Positions 7,302-16,797 of a DNA stretch of 35,949 nucleotides are shown here, piece after piece. Every line of letters begins with the position of its first letter. Position 1 is the first letter of the stretch. Position numbers and translations under genes: made by a program. Source of the DNA: an uncultured Ruminococcus sp. (lineage in GTDB: Bacteria > Bacillota > Clostridia > Oscillospirales > Ruminococcaceae); the NCBI GenBank assembly GCA_947566125.1, contig CANOIR010000020.1, forward strand, positions 1 through 35,949, given 5' to 3'. Under the pieces are notes generated by a model that saw only the letters and a list, made by a program, of their open reading frames with translations, was not told the origin of the DNA and made no database searches.

Positions 7302-8993
7302 TTAAAAGTCGCCTGAAGTATCTTCCATCAGCTTAAATGTAATGGTGAAAGTTTTTTCTTCCGGTTTATCTTTATTGCCGTTTTTCAGAGAATATCGTCT
7401 GCATTCAGCTGTAAGTTGATCGCCTGCTTTGCAGTTGCTGATAATTTCATTAAGTTCGTCATAATCATTTACTTTTTTGCCGTTTACAGAGATGATAATG
7501 TCATTTTCCTTAAGTTCAGTATTTGCAATGTCGCAGTCAGAGCTTATTTCTGTTATCAAAATACCTTCTTTACATGGTGACTCGCTTATTCCAAGTGCAG
7601 CACAATATTCTTCTTGAATTTCTTCCATATACATAGGTGCGAATGTTATTCCAATACGTACACGTCCGCTTATATAACCGTTTTCTATCAGTTCTTCTGC
7701 AATAGGCATTGCTTGATCTATGGATATTGCAAAGCCAAGTCCTTCATATGCTGAACCACCGTAATATGCATTTGTATATTTTGATGAGGTAACACCCACT
7801 ACTTGACCGTACATATTTACAAGAGCACCGCCGGAGTTTCCGGGACTTATAGCAGCATCAGTTTGAATACAGTCCATATAAAAACCTGTAGAACCGTTTC
7901 TGATTTGTCTGCCAAGGGCGGACACAATTCCTGATGTTATTGTATTTGTAAGTCCGGCCGGATTTCCTACTGCTACAACTTCTTCGCCTACATTTAGTTC
8001 GTCAGAATAGCCTATAACAGCTGGAACAAGGTCTTTTGCGTTAGTGCGTATTACTGCAAGATCTGATTTGCCGTCATATCCTATAAGTTCGGCTTCATAC
8101 TGATTATCTTTGTTGTCATAAAGCGTTATTTCATATGAATCGAAACCTTTTACAACGTGTGCGTTTGTAAGGATATATCCATCTTCTGTAAGAATTATTC
8201 CCGAACCTGTACTTGCGATTTCTCCATCAGAATATGCCGAGATCTGCACAATAGATGGACCTACAATAGTGGCTAATTCTTCGATAGTATATGTTCCGTC
8301 ATCGTTTGATTTAACAGAAGGTACGTTTTCTGGTTTCCCCTCACGATATATAACAACACTTTCGCTTCCACTGAATTTGCTTTTGCCTGCACTACTGCCT
8401 GAATTATTATTTGATTGTTCGCTTGTATCATTTGTAGAATAATTTGGTTCTGCACTGTAATTTTTATATAGTACAACATCGCTTACAATGCAATATACAA
8501 AAACAAGTGTAATCAACAGAACACCGATTTTTAAAATAAGAGCTAATCTTTTTTGCCCGTCTGTAAGCGGTGTCACTGTTTTAGTCCTTTTTTTCGGCTG
8601 GGTGTATGTTTGATTATATGGCTGATTATACTGCGGATAGTTTTGATATTGCATATTATATTGTTGATGATTATATGGCTGATTACATTGCTGATATGAT
8701 TGATAATTTTGCTTAAAGTTATTATATGAGTTATATTGATTTTGCATATTATTTGGTGTATAATTATTGCTTTCAGAATTTTCAATATGCTCTGAAATAT
8801 TTGACTCTTCTTCTGAAGGGTTAACATTTAAAGAATCTATATTTGGTGCATTATCAAACTGTTCTGTGAATTCATCAGTATTATTTTCTAATGAGTCTGC
8901 GTTTTGGCTTGTATCTGTATTTAAATTTTCATTGTTTGGAGTATTTGGAATGTTTTGAGCATCAGGATCACCGTTTATAATATTTTCGTCCAT
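7302..8993 (-). CDS. htrA: HtrA-like membrane-anchored serine protease with PDZ domain
   Basis: A 563-aa S1C protease for envelope protein quality control. The first 145 residues are a predicted cytoplasmic, disordered tail rich in Asn, Gln, Tyr and acidic residues, with QYN/PYN/YQ repeats at about 85-132. One membrane segment follows (150-176), placing the rest outside. The protease domain (about 240-430) has the triad His279 (ILTNAHVV), Asp311 (SDLAVIR) and Ser387 (GNSGGAL). A PDZ domain covers about 445-555 (ILITEISSDCDIA, ENDIISVNGKKV). The tail is longer and more Asn/Gln-rich than in Bacillus HtrA. The ribosome binding site (AAAGGA) is rather distant, about 12 nt. A MITE-like element ends 40 nt upstream, so the promoter may have been altered. 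Confidence 0.92.
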   Translation of the reverse strand: MDENIINGDPDAQNIPNTPNNENLNTDTSQNADSLENNTDEFTEQFDNAPNIDSLNVNPSEEESNISEHIENSESNNYTPNNMQNQYNSYNNFKQNYQSYQQCNQPYNHQQYNMQYQNYPQYNQPYNQTYTQPKKRTKTVTPLTDGQKRLALILKIGVLLITLVFVYCIVSDVVLYKNYSAEPNYSTNDTSEQSNNNSGSSAGKSKFSGSESVVIYREGKPENVPSVKSNDDGTYTIEELATIVGPSIVQISAYSDGEIASTGSGIILTEDGYILTNAHVVKGFDSYEITLYDNKDNQYEAELIGYDGKSDLAVIRTNAKDLVPAVIGYSDELNVGEEVVAVGNPAGLTNTITSGIVSALGRQIRNGSTGFYMDCIQTDAAISPGNSGGALVNMYGQVVGVTSSKYTNAYYGGSAYEGLGFAISIDQAMPIAEELIENGYISGRVRIGITFAPMYMEEIQEEYCAALGISESPCKEGILITEISSDCDIANTELKENDIIISVNGKKVNDYDELNEIISNCKAGDQLTAECRRYSLKNGNKDKPEEKTFTITFKLMEDTSGDF

Positions 8994-9033
8994 AATGTAA
9001 GTAATTCCTTTCTTTTATAATTTTTAACTCTAA

Positions 9034-9193
9034 GAACCTGTCTTCATAAAATATACCATACGTCTTTTCGGCAAATTTTTCGCTGACTGCGTTAAAAAAT
9101 CTCACCATACGAAAGTATGCTTTCGCTTTTTTGCCTTGTCGTCTAAAAAATTATGCTCGAAAATCCGAACACTAATCTTATGAAGACAGGTTC
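9034..9193. mobile_element. 160-bp MITE-like element with 16-bp inverted ends and TAA duplication
   Basis: The ends are perfect 16-bp inverted repeats, GAACCTGTCTTCATAA (9034-9049) and its complement (9178-9193). A TAA triplet flanks each side (9031-9033 and 9194-9196), as expected for a 3-bp target duplication. The centre holds a small hairpin, CATAC-GAAA-GTATG (9106-9119). There is no reading frame for a transposase, so it must have been moved in trans. Size, ends and a TNA-type duplication fit a MITE derived from an IS5-like element; the parent family is inference. Confidence 0.8.
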
Positions 9194-9202
9194 TAAAAAA
9201 TC

Positions 9203-9250
9203 AAAAAAGGCGAAACACTGACGGATATTGCCTTTAGTGCTTCGCCTTTA
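9203..9250 (-). terminator. Terminator of the two-component operon
   Basis: On the minus strand AAAGGCGAAGCACT (9249-9236) pairs with AGTGTTTCGCCTTT (9219-9206), with one G-U pair, and is followed by a run of six T (9208-9203). Confidence 0.85.
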
Positions 9251-9258
9251 AGTCGCTT

Positions 9259-10764
9259 TTAGTCCTGGGTATCGGACTTTTTAGGAAAACAAACAGAAAA
9301 TTCTGTGAAAACATTTTCTTCACTGCTTACGCTTATTTGAGCATTGTGCAGAATCAGAATTTTTCTGATAATATCAAGACCGAGTCCAAGCCCTGTTTTA
9401 TCTTGACTTCTGGAGAAGTCTGATTTATAGAATCTTCCGAATATCTTTGGCAGTTCATCTTTTGGAATGCCCGGACCTGTGTTTCTTATATTGAATACAG
9501 ATTCGTCTTTTTTATCCTCAAGCCGAATGGATATAGTACCGCCTGTGTCTACAAATTTAACCGCATTTTCTACGAGATTATAAACGACTTGACCTATAAG
9601 GTCATTATCACCGTAAACATACATCGTATCGCAGTCAAGACCTTCAATCGTTATATTTCGTTTCTCAATACGACTTTCAAACATGAGAAATGTCCTGAAA
9701 ATAAGATCGTTTATAGGAAACGTTTCGCATTTTATTTTAATAGTACCATTCTCATATTTTGTAAGATTCAGCATAGACGAAATAAGAATTTTCAATCTTT
9801 GCATTTCCTGAGAAACAATGTAAAGGTATTCAGTCTGTTTTGATTTTGGTACAGTTCCATCAAGGATGCCGTTTACATAACCGCTTATGATAGTCATAGG
9901 TGTTCTCAGCTCATGTGATACATTTGATATAAACTGAGTCTGTTGTTCATTTGTAGCCTTTAGATTGCTTATTATCTGATTGATAGAAACCATGTTTTCC
10001 TTATAATATAATGTCTTAAACTTTTCAGGGTCAAGAATTTCAGAATAATCGCCCTTTGCATATTGACGTATTATACGGCTGAAGTTTACTTCAGGGTCTA
10101 CCAGATATTTTTTTATAAATCGGCGAAGGAATACAGCGAACAGTATAAGCATAATAATTACTATTATTACACCTACTGCTATAGTTTTACGAACGTGTAT
10201 CTCGACTTGGTCAGAATAGTCATTTATAAGCAAAAAGTATTCAGTTTTGGTTCCGTCAGGATTTGTTATGTAAAACTGAGAACCATTGCTTATTGCGGGC
10301 TTTGAATTGCCAATATTAAGTGTATTCTGTACATTGGAAATTATTTCTCCGTTTTTTCTGATGCTTTTTATAGCAGAAAATGAAAGACTTGCATTTTCTG
10401 CATCTGTATCAGTGTTTTCAGAGCTAATCAAACATTTTCCGTTTTTATCAAACAGCAATATAGATGTATCTGCTTGTTCAGCGGCAATGTCGATTACATC
10501 TTGCACAAGTTCATTTGATTCTAAAATCTCCCAAGAAGTTTGAGATGATTTGATTGTTTCGGATTCGCAGTAATTTTCAATGAATTCCTTAACAGATGAG
10601 CTTGTTGACGATATATCATCATAAACGAATTGCTTGTTTATGGTGATTCCCAAAACGCCCATTATAATTGCAATTATGCATAAAGCAACAAGCTGTACCA
10701 GAAATATACGGGAAATAAAGAAATTGCGGTGTTTTTCTAATTCAGGAAATTGAGCATTAGACAT
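9259..10764 (-). CDS. Membrane sensor histidine kinase
   Basis: A 501-aa HisKA-type kinase, partner of the response regulator encoded just upstream. Membrane segments at about 20-42 and 194-214 flank an extracytoplasmic sensor region of about 150 residues with no recognised ligand-binding motif. A HAMP-like linker follows (about 215-270). The H box is FISNVSHELRTP with His284. The ATP-binding domain shows the N box (QVVYNLVENAVKF), the G1 box (NTGPGIP), the F box (IFGRFYKSD) and the G2 box (GLGLGL). The gap to the regulator gene is 2 nt. The arrangement and its place beside htrA recall envelope-stress systems such as CssRS, but the signal is unknown and other envelope-sensing kinases look alike. 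Confidence 0.94.
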   Translation of the reverse strand: MSNAQFPELEKHRNFFISRIFLVQLVALCIIAIIMGVLGITINKQFVYDDISSTSSSVKEFIENYCESETIKSSQTSWEILESNELVQDVIDIAAEQADTSILLFDKNGKCLISSENTDTDAENASLSFSAIKSIRKNGEIISNVQNTLNIGNSKPAISNGSQFYITNPDGTKTEYFLLINDYSDQVEIHVRKTIAVGVIIVIIMLILFAVFLRRFIKKYLVDPEVNFSRIIRQYAKGDYSEILDPEKFKTLYYKENMVSINQIISNLKATNEQQTQFISNVSHELRTPMTIISGYVNGILDGTVPKSKQTEYLYIVSQEMQRLKILISSMLNLTKYENGTIKIKCETFPINDLIFRTFLMFESRIEKRNITIEGLDCDTMYVYGDNDLIGQVVYNLVENAVKFVDTGGTISIRLEDKKDESVFNIRNTGPGIPKDELPKIFGRFYKSDFSRSQDKTGLGLGLDIIRKILILHNAQISVSSEENVFTEFSVCFPKKSDTQD

Positions 10765-10766
10765 TT

Positions 10767-11465
10767 TTACTCATCGTCCAATGATTCAAATTTATATCCT
10801 ACACCCCATACTGTTTTGAGTGACCAGCGTTCTGAAACGCCTTCCAACTTTTCACGCAGACGCTTTATATGAACATCAATTGTACGGGAGTCACCATAAT
10901 ATTCAAAACCCCATACCTCATCAAGCAGCTGATCACGTGTATAAACACGGTTTGGATTAGATGCAAGATAGAATAACAGTTCCAGTTCCTTAGGCGGAGT
11001 ATCAACAACCTTGCCGTTAACACGAAGCTCATAACGAGTCATATTTACAGACAGCTTGTCATAACGTACTTCCTTTACTTCTGCGTCAACCGGAGCGGAA
11101 GTAATTCTTCTGGAAATAGCTTTGATACGTGCAACAACTTCCTTTGTATCAAAAGGCTTTACGATATAATCGTCTGCACCAAGTTCCAGACCCAATACTT
11201 TGTCAAAAGTATCACCTTTTGCAGTTATCATGATAATCGGAACAGAGGACTTCTTTCTGATTTCACGACATACCTGCCAACCATCTATACTTGGAAGCAT
11301 TACGTCTAATAATACGATATCTGGCTTAAGTGCATTGAATTTTACGAGAGCTTCCTCGCCGTCATAAGACAAAATAACACTATAACCGTCATTTTCAAGA
11401 TACATTCTAAGCACATCGCAAATGCTAGGATCATCGTCAACTACTAAAACTTTTTCAAGTGCCAT
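10767..11465 (-). CDS. OmpR/PhoB-family response regulator
   Basis: A 232-aa transcription factor. The receiver domain (1-120) has the acidic pocket D10-D12, the phosphorylation site Asp54 (LLDVMLP), Thr81 and Lys103 (VKPF). The winged-helix domain (about 135-228) shows the typical PPKELELLFYLASNPNRVYTR and RTIDVHIKRLREKLE patterns, each ending in the canonical VWGVGYKFE wing. It is the first gene of the pair; GAGGAG precedes the ATG. The kinase follows 2 nt later. Targets are not evident. No inverted or direct repeat typical of an autoregulatory site was recognised with confidence in the AT-rich upstream region. Confidence 0.95.
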   Translation of the reverse strand: MALEKVLVVDDDPSICDVLRMYLENDGYSVILSYDGEEALVKFNALKPDIVLLDVMLPSIDGWQVCREIRKKSSVPIIMITAKGDTFDKVLGLELGADDYIVKPFDTKEVVARIKAISRRITSAPVDAEVKEVRYDKLSVNMTRYELRVNGKVVDTPPKELELLFYLASNPNRVYTRDQLLDEVWGFEYYGDSRTIDVHIKRLREKLEGVSERWSLKTVWGVGYKFESLDDE

Positions 11466-11752
11466 AATAATTCTCCTCTTTTCCTTATTAAAAATTAAAA
11501 TTAAAGATTATATTGCTTGTTTACAAACAATATACTTATTATACTATGTATCCTTATATAGTATGTGAATATTATTTATATATTTAATATCTTAATTGTA
11601 AATTATGAATATGCATAGTTGATAATATGTATAAATTAAACTGTTTAATTTTTTACAAGCTAAAAGCATACGATTGCTGTTGTAAGATGCGCTGTTGTTT
11701 TAGATTTAATATGGTTGTAAGTTGTGCAAAACGCTGAAAATCTGAAAAACCC
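11466..11752. other. Divergent intergenic region before the response regulator
   Basis: This AT-rich stretch lies between the divergent regulator and groES genes. On the minus strand it contains two TATAAT hexamers (around 11507-11512 and 11538-11543) without good -35 partners, and a TTGTTTGTAAACAA dyad (11517-11530). The regulator promoter is probably here but I cannot fix it. I see no gene. Confidence 0.4.
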
Positions 11753-11780
11753 TTGATTTTTTTGAAAAAGATGGTAAAAT
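11753..11780 (+). promoter_or_regulatory. SigA-type promoter of groESL
   Basis: TTGATT (11753-11758) and TAAAAT (11775-11780) with a 16-nt spacer, immediately upstream of the CIRCE operator. Confidence 0.75.
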
Positions 11781-11784
11781 AAAT

Positions 11785-11811
11785 TTAGCACTCAAAGATA
11801 ATGAGTGCTAA
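11785..11811 (+). promoter_or_regulatory. CIRCE operator (HrcA binding site)
   Basis: A perfect TTAGCACTC-N9-GAGTGCTAA inverted repeat. It overlaps the predicted transcription start of groESL. HrcA repression with heat-shock release is expected from established CIRCE biology. hrcA itself is not in the window. Confidence 0.97.
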
Positions 11812-11851
11812 CAGTTTAGAACTTAAAGTGATAACACAAGGAGGAATTTAT

Positions 11852-12145
11852 ATGAATATCAAACCACTTTTCGACAGAGTATTGATAAAGGCGTTTGAAG
11901 CCAAGGAAGAAAAGACAGCAAGTGGACTTTTGCTTTCACCTAATACAGCAACAGGTGAGCCTTTAATGGGCGAAGTTGTAGCTTGTGGTGATGGTAAGTT
12001 TGCTTCAAATGGCGAGCTTATCCCAATGAGCGTAAGCGTTGGCGACAAGGTTATGATGAATAAGAATTCAGGACAAACTGTTAAAATTGAAGGCGAAGAA
12101 TATAAGCTTTTATTCGAGAGCGAGATTATGGCAATAGTTAAGTAA
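11852..12145 (+). CDS. groES: Co-chaperonin GroES
   Basis: The 97-aa lid subunit of the GroEL/ES folding chamber. It begins MNIKPLFDRVLIK and contains the mobile loop EKTASGLLLSP (about 20-30), which binds GroEL, plus the conserved GDKVMMNK turn. A longer frame from 11801 exists, but it would start inside the CIRCE element. The ATG at 11852 has AAGGAGG 7 nt upstream (11838-11844) and gives the normal length. groEL follows after 66 nt, forming the standard operon under CIRCE control. Confidence 0.97.
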   Translation: MNIKPLFDRVLIKAFEAKEEKTASGLLLSPNTATGEPLMGEVVACGDGKFASNGELIPMSVSVGDKVMMNKNSGQTVKIEGEEYKLLFESEIMAIVK

Positions 12146-12178
12146 TATAACTGATTTTTAATATAATAAAAAACATAG

Positions 12179-13840
<1,662 letters not shown>

Positions 13841-13891
13841 TAAAATAAAAAGCTTTAGGGATAATTAAAAACTGGAAGTAGAGAGAAGTAT

Positions 13892-15085
13892 ATGAAAAAT
13901 AATGTCTTATTTCACAGGGCATCGGCAGCTTTTATATGTTTGGCAATTTTCAGTAGTACTGCTGTTGGCTGTGCTGGAAAACGAAGCATAGAACAGCCAG
14001 TAGCTGAAAATTTAGAAAATGTTGTCAGCAGCGTGGATGAAACTACCTCAGCACCAGAAGAAGCATCTGAAACTGAGGGAAACACAACAGAAGCTACAGA
14101 GCCAGTGAACTTTGACTATACTCTCTGCTTTGCCGGTGATATATGTTTTGAGGACGGCGGTTATACTACAAGTTACTGGGAAAATTGCGGCAAAGACACG
14201 TCACAGTGCTTTGATGAAACAATGATGGAGCATATGCAGAATGCAGACATCTTTTTCTTGAACAATGAATTTCAGTTTACATCAAGAGGAACGCCGACCT
14301 ATGGAAAGGAATTCACCTTTAGAAGCAATCCTGAAAATGTGCAGCTTCTCAAGGATATTGGAACAGATTTAGTTTCCCTTGCGAATAATCACGCATATGA
14401 CTATGGCGAAGAAGGTCTGCTTGATACTTTTGATACACTTGATAATGCGGGAATACCATATGTAGGTGCAGGCAAGGATATAGATGAAGCGTCATCTACA
14501 TATTACTATGAACTTAACGGTTTAAAAGTTGCTTATGTTTCATCTACAAGAGTTGAACTTTTTGAATTGACAAAGGGTGCAACAGAAACGGAGCCGGGTG
14601 TATTTAGAACTGTTGATGAAGAACAAGTAAATTTCCTATATGATAAAGTAAGAGAAGCCAAAGAAAATGCCGACTTTGTGGTCGTATATATTCACTGGGG
14701 CGATGAGTTCGTTACGTATATTGATGAATTCCAGACAAATACAGGCTATGGACTTATTGATGCGGGAGCCGATGTTGTAATGGGTGACCATCCACATTGT
14801 TTGCAGGGAATAGATTATTACAAGGGTAAACCAATACTCTATTCTTTAGGAAATTATTGGTTTAGAGCTTGTACCGGTGATACTACTTTGGCAGAACTTC
14901 ATCTTACAGGTACAAGAGATAATATCAATACAGAACTAAAGCTTGTTCCGGCTTATCTTGGCAATGCTCAGGTAAGCTATATAAGCGACCCATATGAACA
15001 GGAAGCATATTATCAGAGAATGATAGATATGTCATACGGCATTTCTATAGATGAAAATGGTATTGTTACTGATTCAGATGGATAA
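13892..15085 (+). CDS. CapA-like metallophosphatase-fold lipoprotein
   Basis: A 397-aa exported lipoprotein; the signal ends AVGC with Cys27 as lipid site, then an acidic Glu/Thr-rich spacer to about residue 70. The catalytic-like domain has the CapA/PgsA pattern: FAGDICFED, FFLNNEFQF, SLANNHAYDYG, VVYIHWGDE, MGDHPHCLQG and YSLGNYWF. These are the metal-binding segments of the calcineurin-like fold shared with poly-gamma-glutamate synthesis protein CapA. No capB, capC or capE genes flank it, so polymer synthesis is unlikely to be inferable; many clostridia carry such orphan CapA-like proteins of unknown role. It begins 51 nt after groEL with no obvious terminator between, so partial heat-shock cotranscription is possible. 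Confidence 0.85.
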   Translation: MKNNVLFHRASAAFICLAIFSSTAVGCAGKRSIEQPVAENLENVVSSVDETTSAPEEASETEGNTTEATEPVNFDYTLCFAGDICFEDGGYTTSYWENCGKDTSQCFDETMMEHMQNADIFFLNNEFQFTSRGTPTYGKEFTFRSNPENVQLLKDIGTDLVSLANNHAYDYGEEGLLDTFDTLDNAGIPYVGAGKDIDEASSTYYYELNGLKVAYVSSTRVELFELTKGATETEPGVFRTVDEEQVNFLYDKVREAKENADFVVVYIHWGDEFVTYIDEFQTNTGYGLIDAGADVVMGDHPHCLQGIDYYKGKPILYSLGNYWFRACTGDTTLAELHLTGTRDNINTELKLVPAYLGNAQVSYISDPYEQEAYYQRMIDMSYGISIDENGIVTDSDG

Positions 15086-15134
15086 AAATATTTTTAATGC
15101 AGTTTATATATGATTTATATATAATATTAAAACG

Positions 15135-15167
15135 AGCTGTGCAGTGTAATGCTGTACAGCTTTTTTG
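15135..15167 (+). terminator. Terminator after the CapA-like gene
   Basis: AGCTGTGCAG (15135-15144) pairs with CTGTACAGCT (15152-15161), with one G-U pair and a 7-nt loop, and runs into TTTTTT. Confidence 0.9.
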
Positions 15168-15194
15168 TATTTTCTCAACTTTTTAAAGTAACGC

Positions 15195-15222
15195 TTGATC
15201 ACAATATAAAATATAATATAAT
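15195..15222 (+). promoter_or_regulatory. Promoter of the DUF3343-aminotransferase operon
   Basis: TTGATC (15195-15200) and TATAAT (15217-15222), 16-nt spacer. The -10 region is repetitive (TATAATATAAT), so the exact start could shift by a few bases. Confidence 0.7.
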
Positions 15223-15248
15223 ATTACTATAAGAAAGGAGGGATACAG

Positions 15249-15479
15249 GTGCTTGGATGTCAAGCAGTAACGGAATCTTACACTCAGGCAAAAAAAGCTC
15301 AAAAGATATTGGATGGATATGGCTATAAATGTCTGATAAAAAGAACGACAAATACTAATCTTGAAGGTTGTGGCTTTATGATCGTTGTAAACGGTGACTG
15401 TACAAGAGTTTCTGATATACTTGTAAGCAGCGGTGTGCCATATAAAAGACTTGAAAACCTGCGGAGGTACGAGGAATGA
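15249..15479 (+). CDS. DUF3343 protein (putative Se/S carrier-like)
   Basis: A 76-aa cytoplasmic protein starting at GTG, with AAAGGAGGG (15234-15242) 6 nt upstream, which settles the start. The fold pattern is short beta-alpha-beta: an N-terminal strand, a helix with YTQAKKAQKILDGYG, then LIKRT, a GCGF turn, and a C-terminal helix ending LENLRRYEE. This matches DUF3343, small proteins often found beside class V aminotransferases and proposed to carry selenium or sulfur. Cys4 and Cys41 (in EGCGF) are candidates for a persulfide or selenide carrier (inference). The stop overlaps the next start (ATGA), so the two are coupled. Confidence 0.8.
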   Translation: MLGCQAVTESYTQAKKAQKILDGYGYKCLIKRTTNTNLEGCGFMIVVNGDCTRVSDILVSSGVPYKRLENLRRYEE

Positions 15480-16642
15480 TAAATTTTGACAATGCAGCTA
15501 CGACTTATCCAAAACCACGTAGTGTTCGTGATGCTGTATCAAGAGCAATGACTTTATATGGCGGCAATGCTGGAAGAGGCGGTCATAAACTTACAGAACG
15601 CACATCCGAAATGGTTTATTCAGTAAGAGAAACTGCCGCAAAATTTTTTGATGCAAAGCCGGAAAATACTATTCTTTGCCTTAACTGCACACACGCTTTA
15701 AATACAGCGATTCAGGGCATTTTAGAAAAGGGCGACCATGTTATAATAAGCAGCCTTGAGCATAATGCAGTATATCGGCCGGTAGCCGCACTTTTAAAGA
15801 ACGGCACTATTACTTGCACGATTGCTGAAGTATCAGATGATGATGATATTACACTGGAGAATATTAAAAAAGCAATTCGTCCAGAAACCAAGGCTGTAAT
15901 ATTTACAATGGCGAGCAATGTCACAGGACAGATCACACCCATAAGGAGAATAGGTGCTGTTTGTAAGGAAAGAGGCATATGCCTTATTGCGGATGGTGCG
16001 CAAGTATGCGGTGTTCTGCCGGTTTCTCTTGAAAAAGATAATATATCAATTCTATGTACAGCGGGTCATAAGGGTCTTTACGGTATTACAGGTACAGGTC
16101 TTCTTATGACAGACTGCACATTTCCTATAAAACCGCTTATGTATGGTGGAACAGGAAGTGCTTCAGCACAGGCAGAACAGCCTGATTTTCTGCCAGATAG
16201 ACTTGAAAGTGGAACACAGAATATAATTGGAGCAGCATCTATGGGAGCTGGACTTTCGTTTTTGGGAAAAAGAGGAACGCAGATGATTTTTGATCATGAA
16301 CAGCATTTATGTGATTTATTTATAAAAGGAGTATTCGGCGTTCCTGAAATTACAGTGTATCGAAAAGAAAAGCTGTCATATGTGCCTATAGTTTCATTTA
16401 ATGTAGAAAATTCTGCACCGGAAGAAACTGCGGAATATTTAAATCGTGAAGGTTTTTGCCTAAGGGCAGGACTTCATTGTGCACCGCTTGCTCACAAATA
16501 TAACGGTACACCAGAAGGAACAGTAAGATTTGCACCATCTGTATTTAATAGTGACAGAGAAGTGATGTTTCTTGTGCAAACATTGAAAAAATATGTCCGT
16601 AATTTAAAAAGTGGTAAAAAAGTATTGAACTCATTAACCTAA
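15476..16642 (+). CDS. Class V aminotransferase, cysteine desulfurase family
   Basis: A 388-aa PLP enzyme related to NifS/SufS/CsdB. It shows INFDNAATTYPKP at the start, the cofactor-stacking THAL region, EHNAVYRP, the Asp173/Gln176 pair in IADGAQVCG, the Schiff-base lysine Lys199 in TAGHKGLYG, and the catalytic cysteine loop GLHCAP with Cys335. It most resembles the cysteine desulfurase-like branch represented by Enterococcus EF2568, found in some genomes in selenium-linked gene sets. It overlaps the DUF3343 frame by 4 nt, which supports a sulfur or selenium donor-carrier pair. No selD, yqeB, nifU or sufU is in the window, so the final acceptor is unknown. Confidence 0.9.
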   Translation: MINFDNAATTYPKPRSVRDAVSRAMTLYGGNAGRGGHKLTERTSEMVYSVRETAAKFFDAKPENTILCLNCTHALNTAIQGILEKGDHVIISSLEHNAVYRPVAALLKNGTITCTIAEVSDDDDITLENIKKAIRPETKAVIFTMASNVTGQITPIRRIGAVCKERGICLIADGAQVCGVLPVSLEKDNISILCTAGHKGLYGITGTGLLMTDCTFPIKPLMYGGTGSASAQAEQPDFLPDRLESGTQNIIGAASMGAGLSFLGKRGTQMIFDHEQHLCDLFIKGVFGVPEITVYRKEKLSYVPIVSFNVENSAPEETAEYLNREGFCLRAGLHCAPLAHKYNGTPEGTVRFAPSVFNSDREVMFLVQTLKKYVRNLKSGKKVLNSLT

Positions 16643-16679
16643 ATGTGATACAATAAGTAAAGAGTAACAAATAAATCAG

Positions 16680-16709
16680 ATGTATGAGGGCAGTTTTGCC
16701 CTCATACAT
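16680..16709. terminator. Strong hairpin after the aminotransferase (terminator-like)
   Basis: A perfect 13-bp stem (16680-16692 with 16697-16709) closes on a GTTT loop. It lacks a proper T run downstream, so it may be a weak terminator or a processing or stability element between the aminotransferase and cdaA. Confidence 0.65.
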
Positions 16710-16797
16710 ATTGATGTTATATATTATATGTACGGCAGTTTGTATAGTATAGTAGAGAATAAACGTATGATCATATTGTGAGTAGGAGGTGCTGTGA

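Noticed and set aside
8273..8827. Alternate-frame minus-strand reading frames inside htrA
   Set aside because: Shadows of the low-complexity Asn/Gln/Tyr-coding region. The protease frame is continuous through it.
11801..11851. Upstream start for groES giving 114 residues
   Set aside because: The extension overlaps the CIRCE operator, lacks a ribosome binding site and exceeds the family's normal length.
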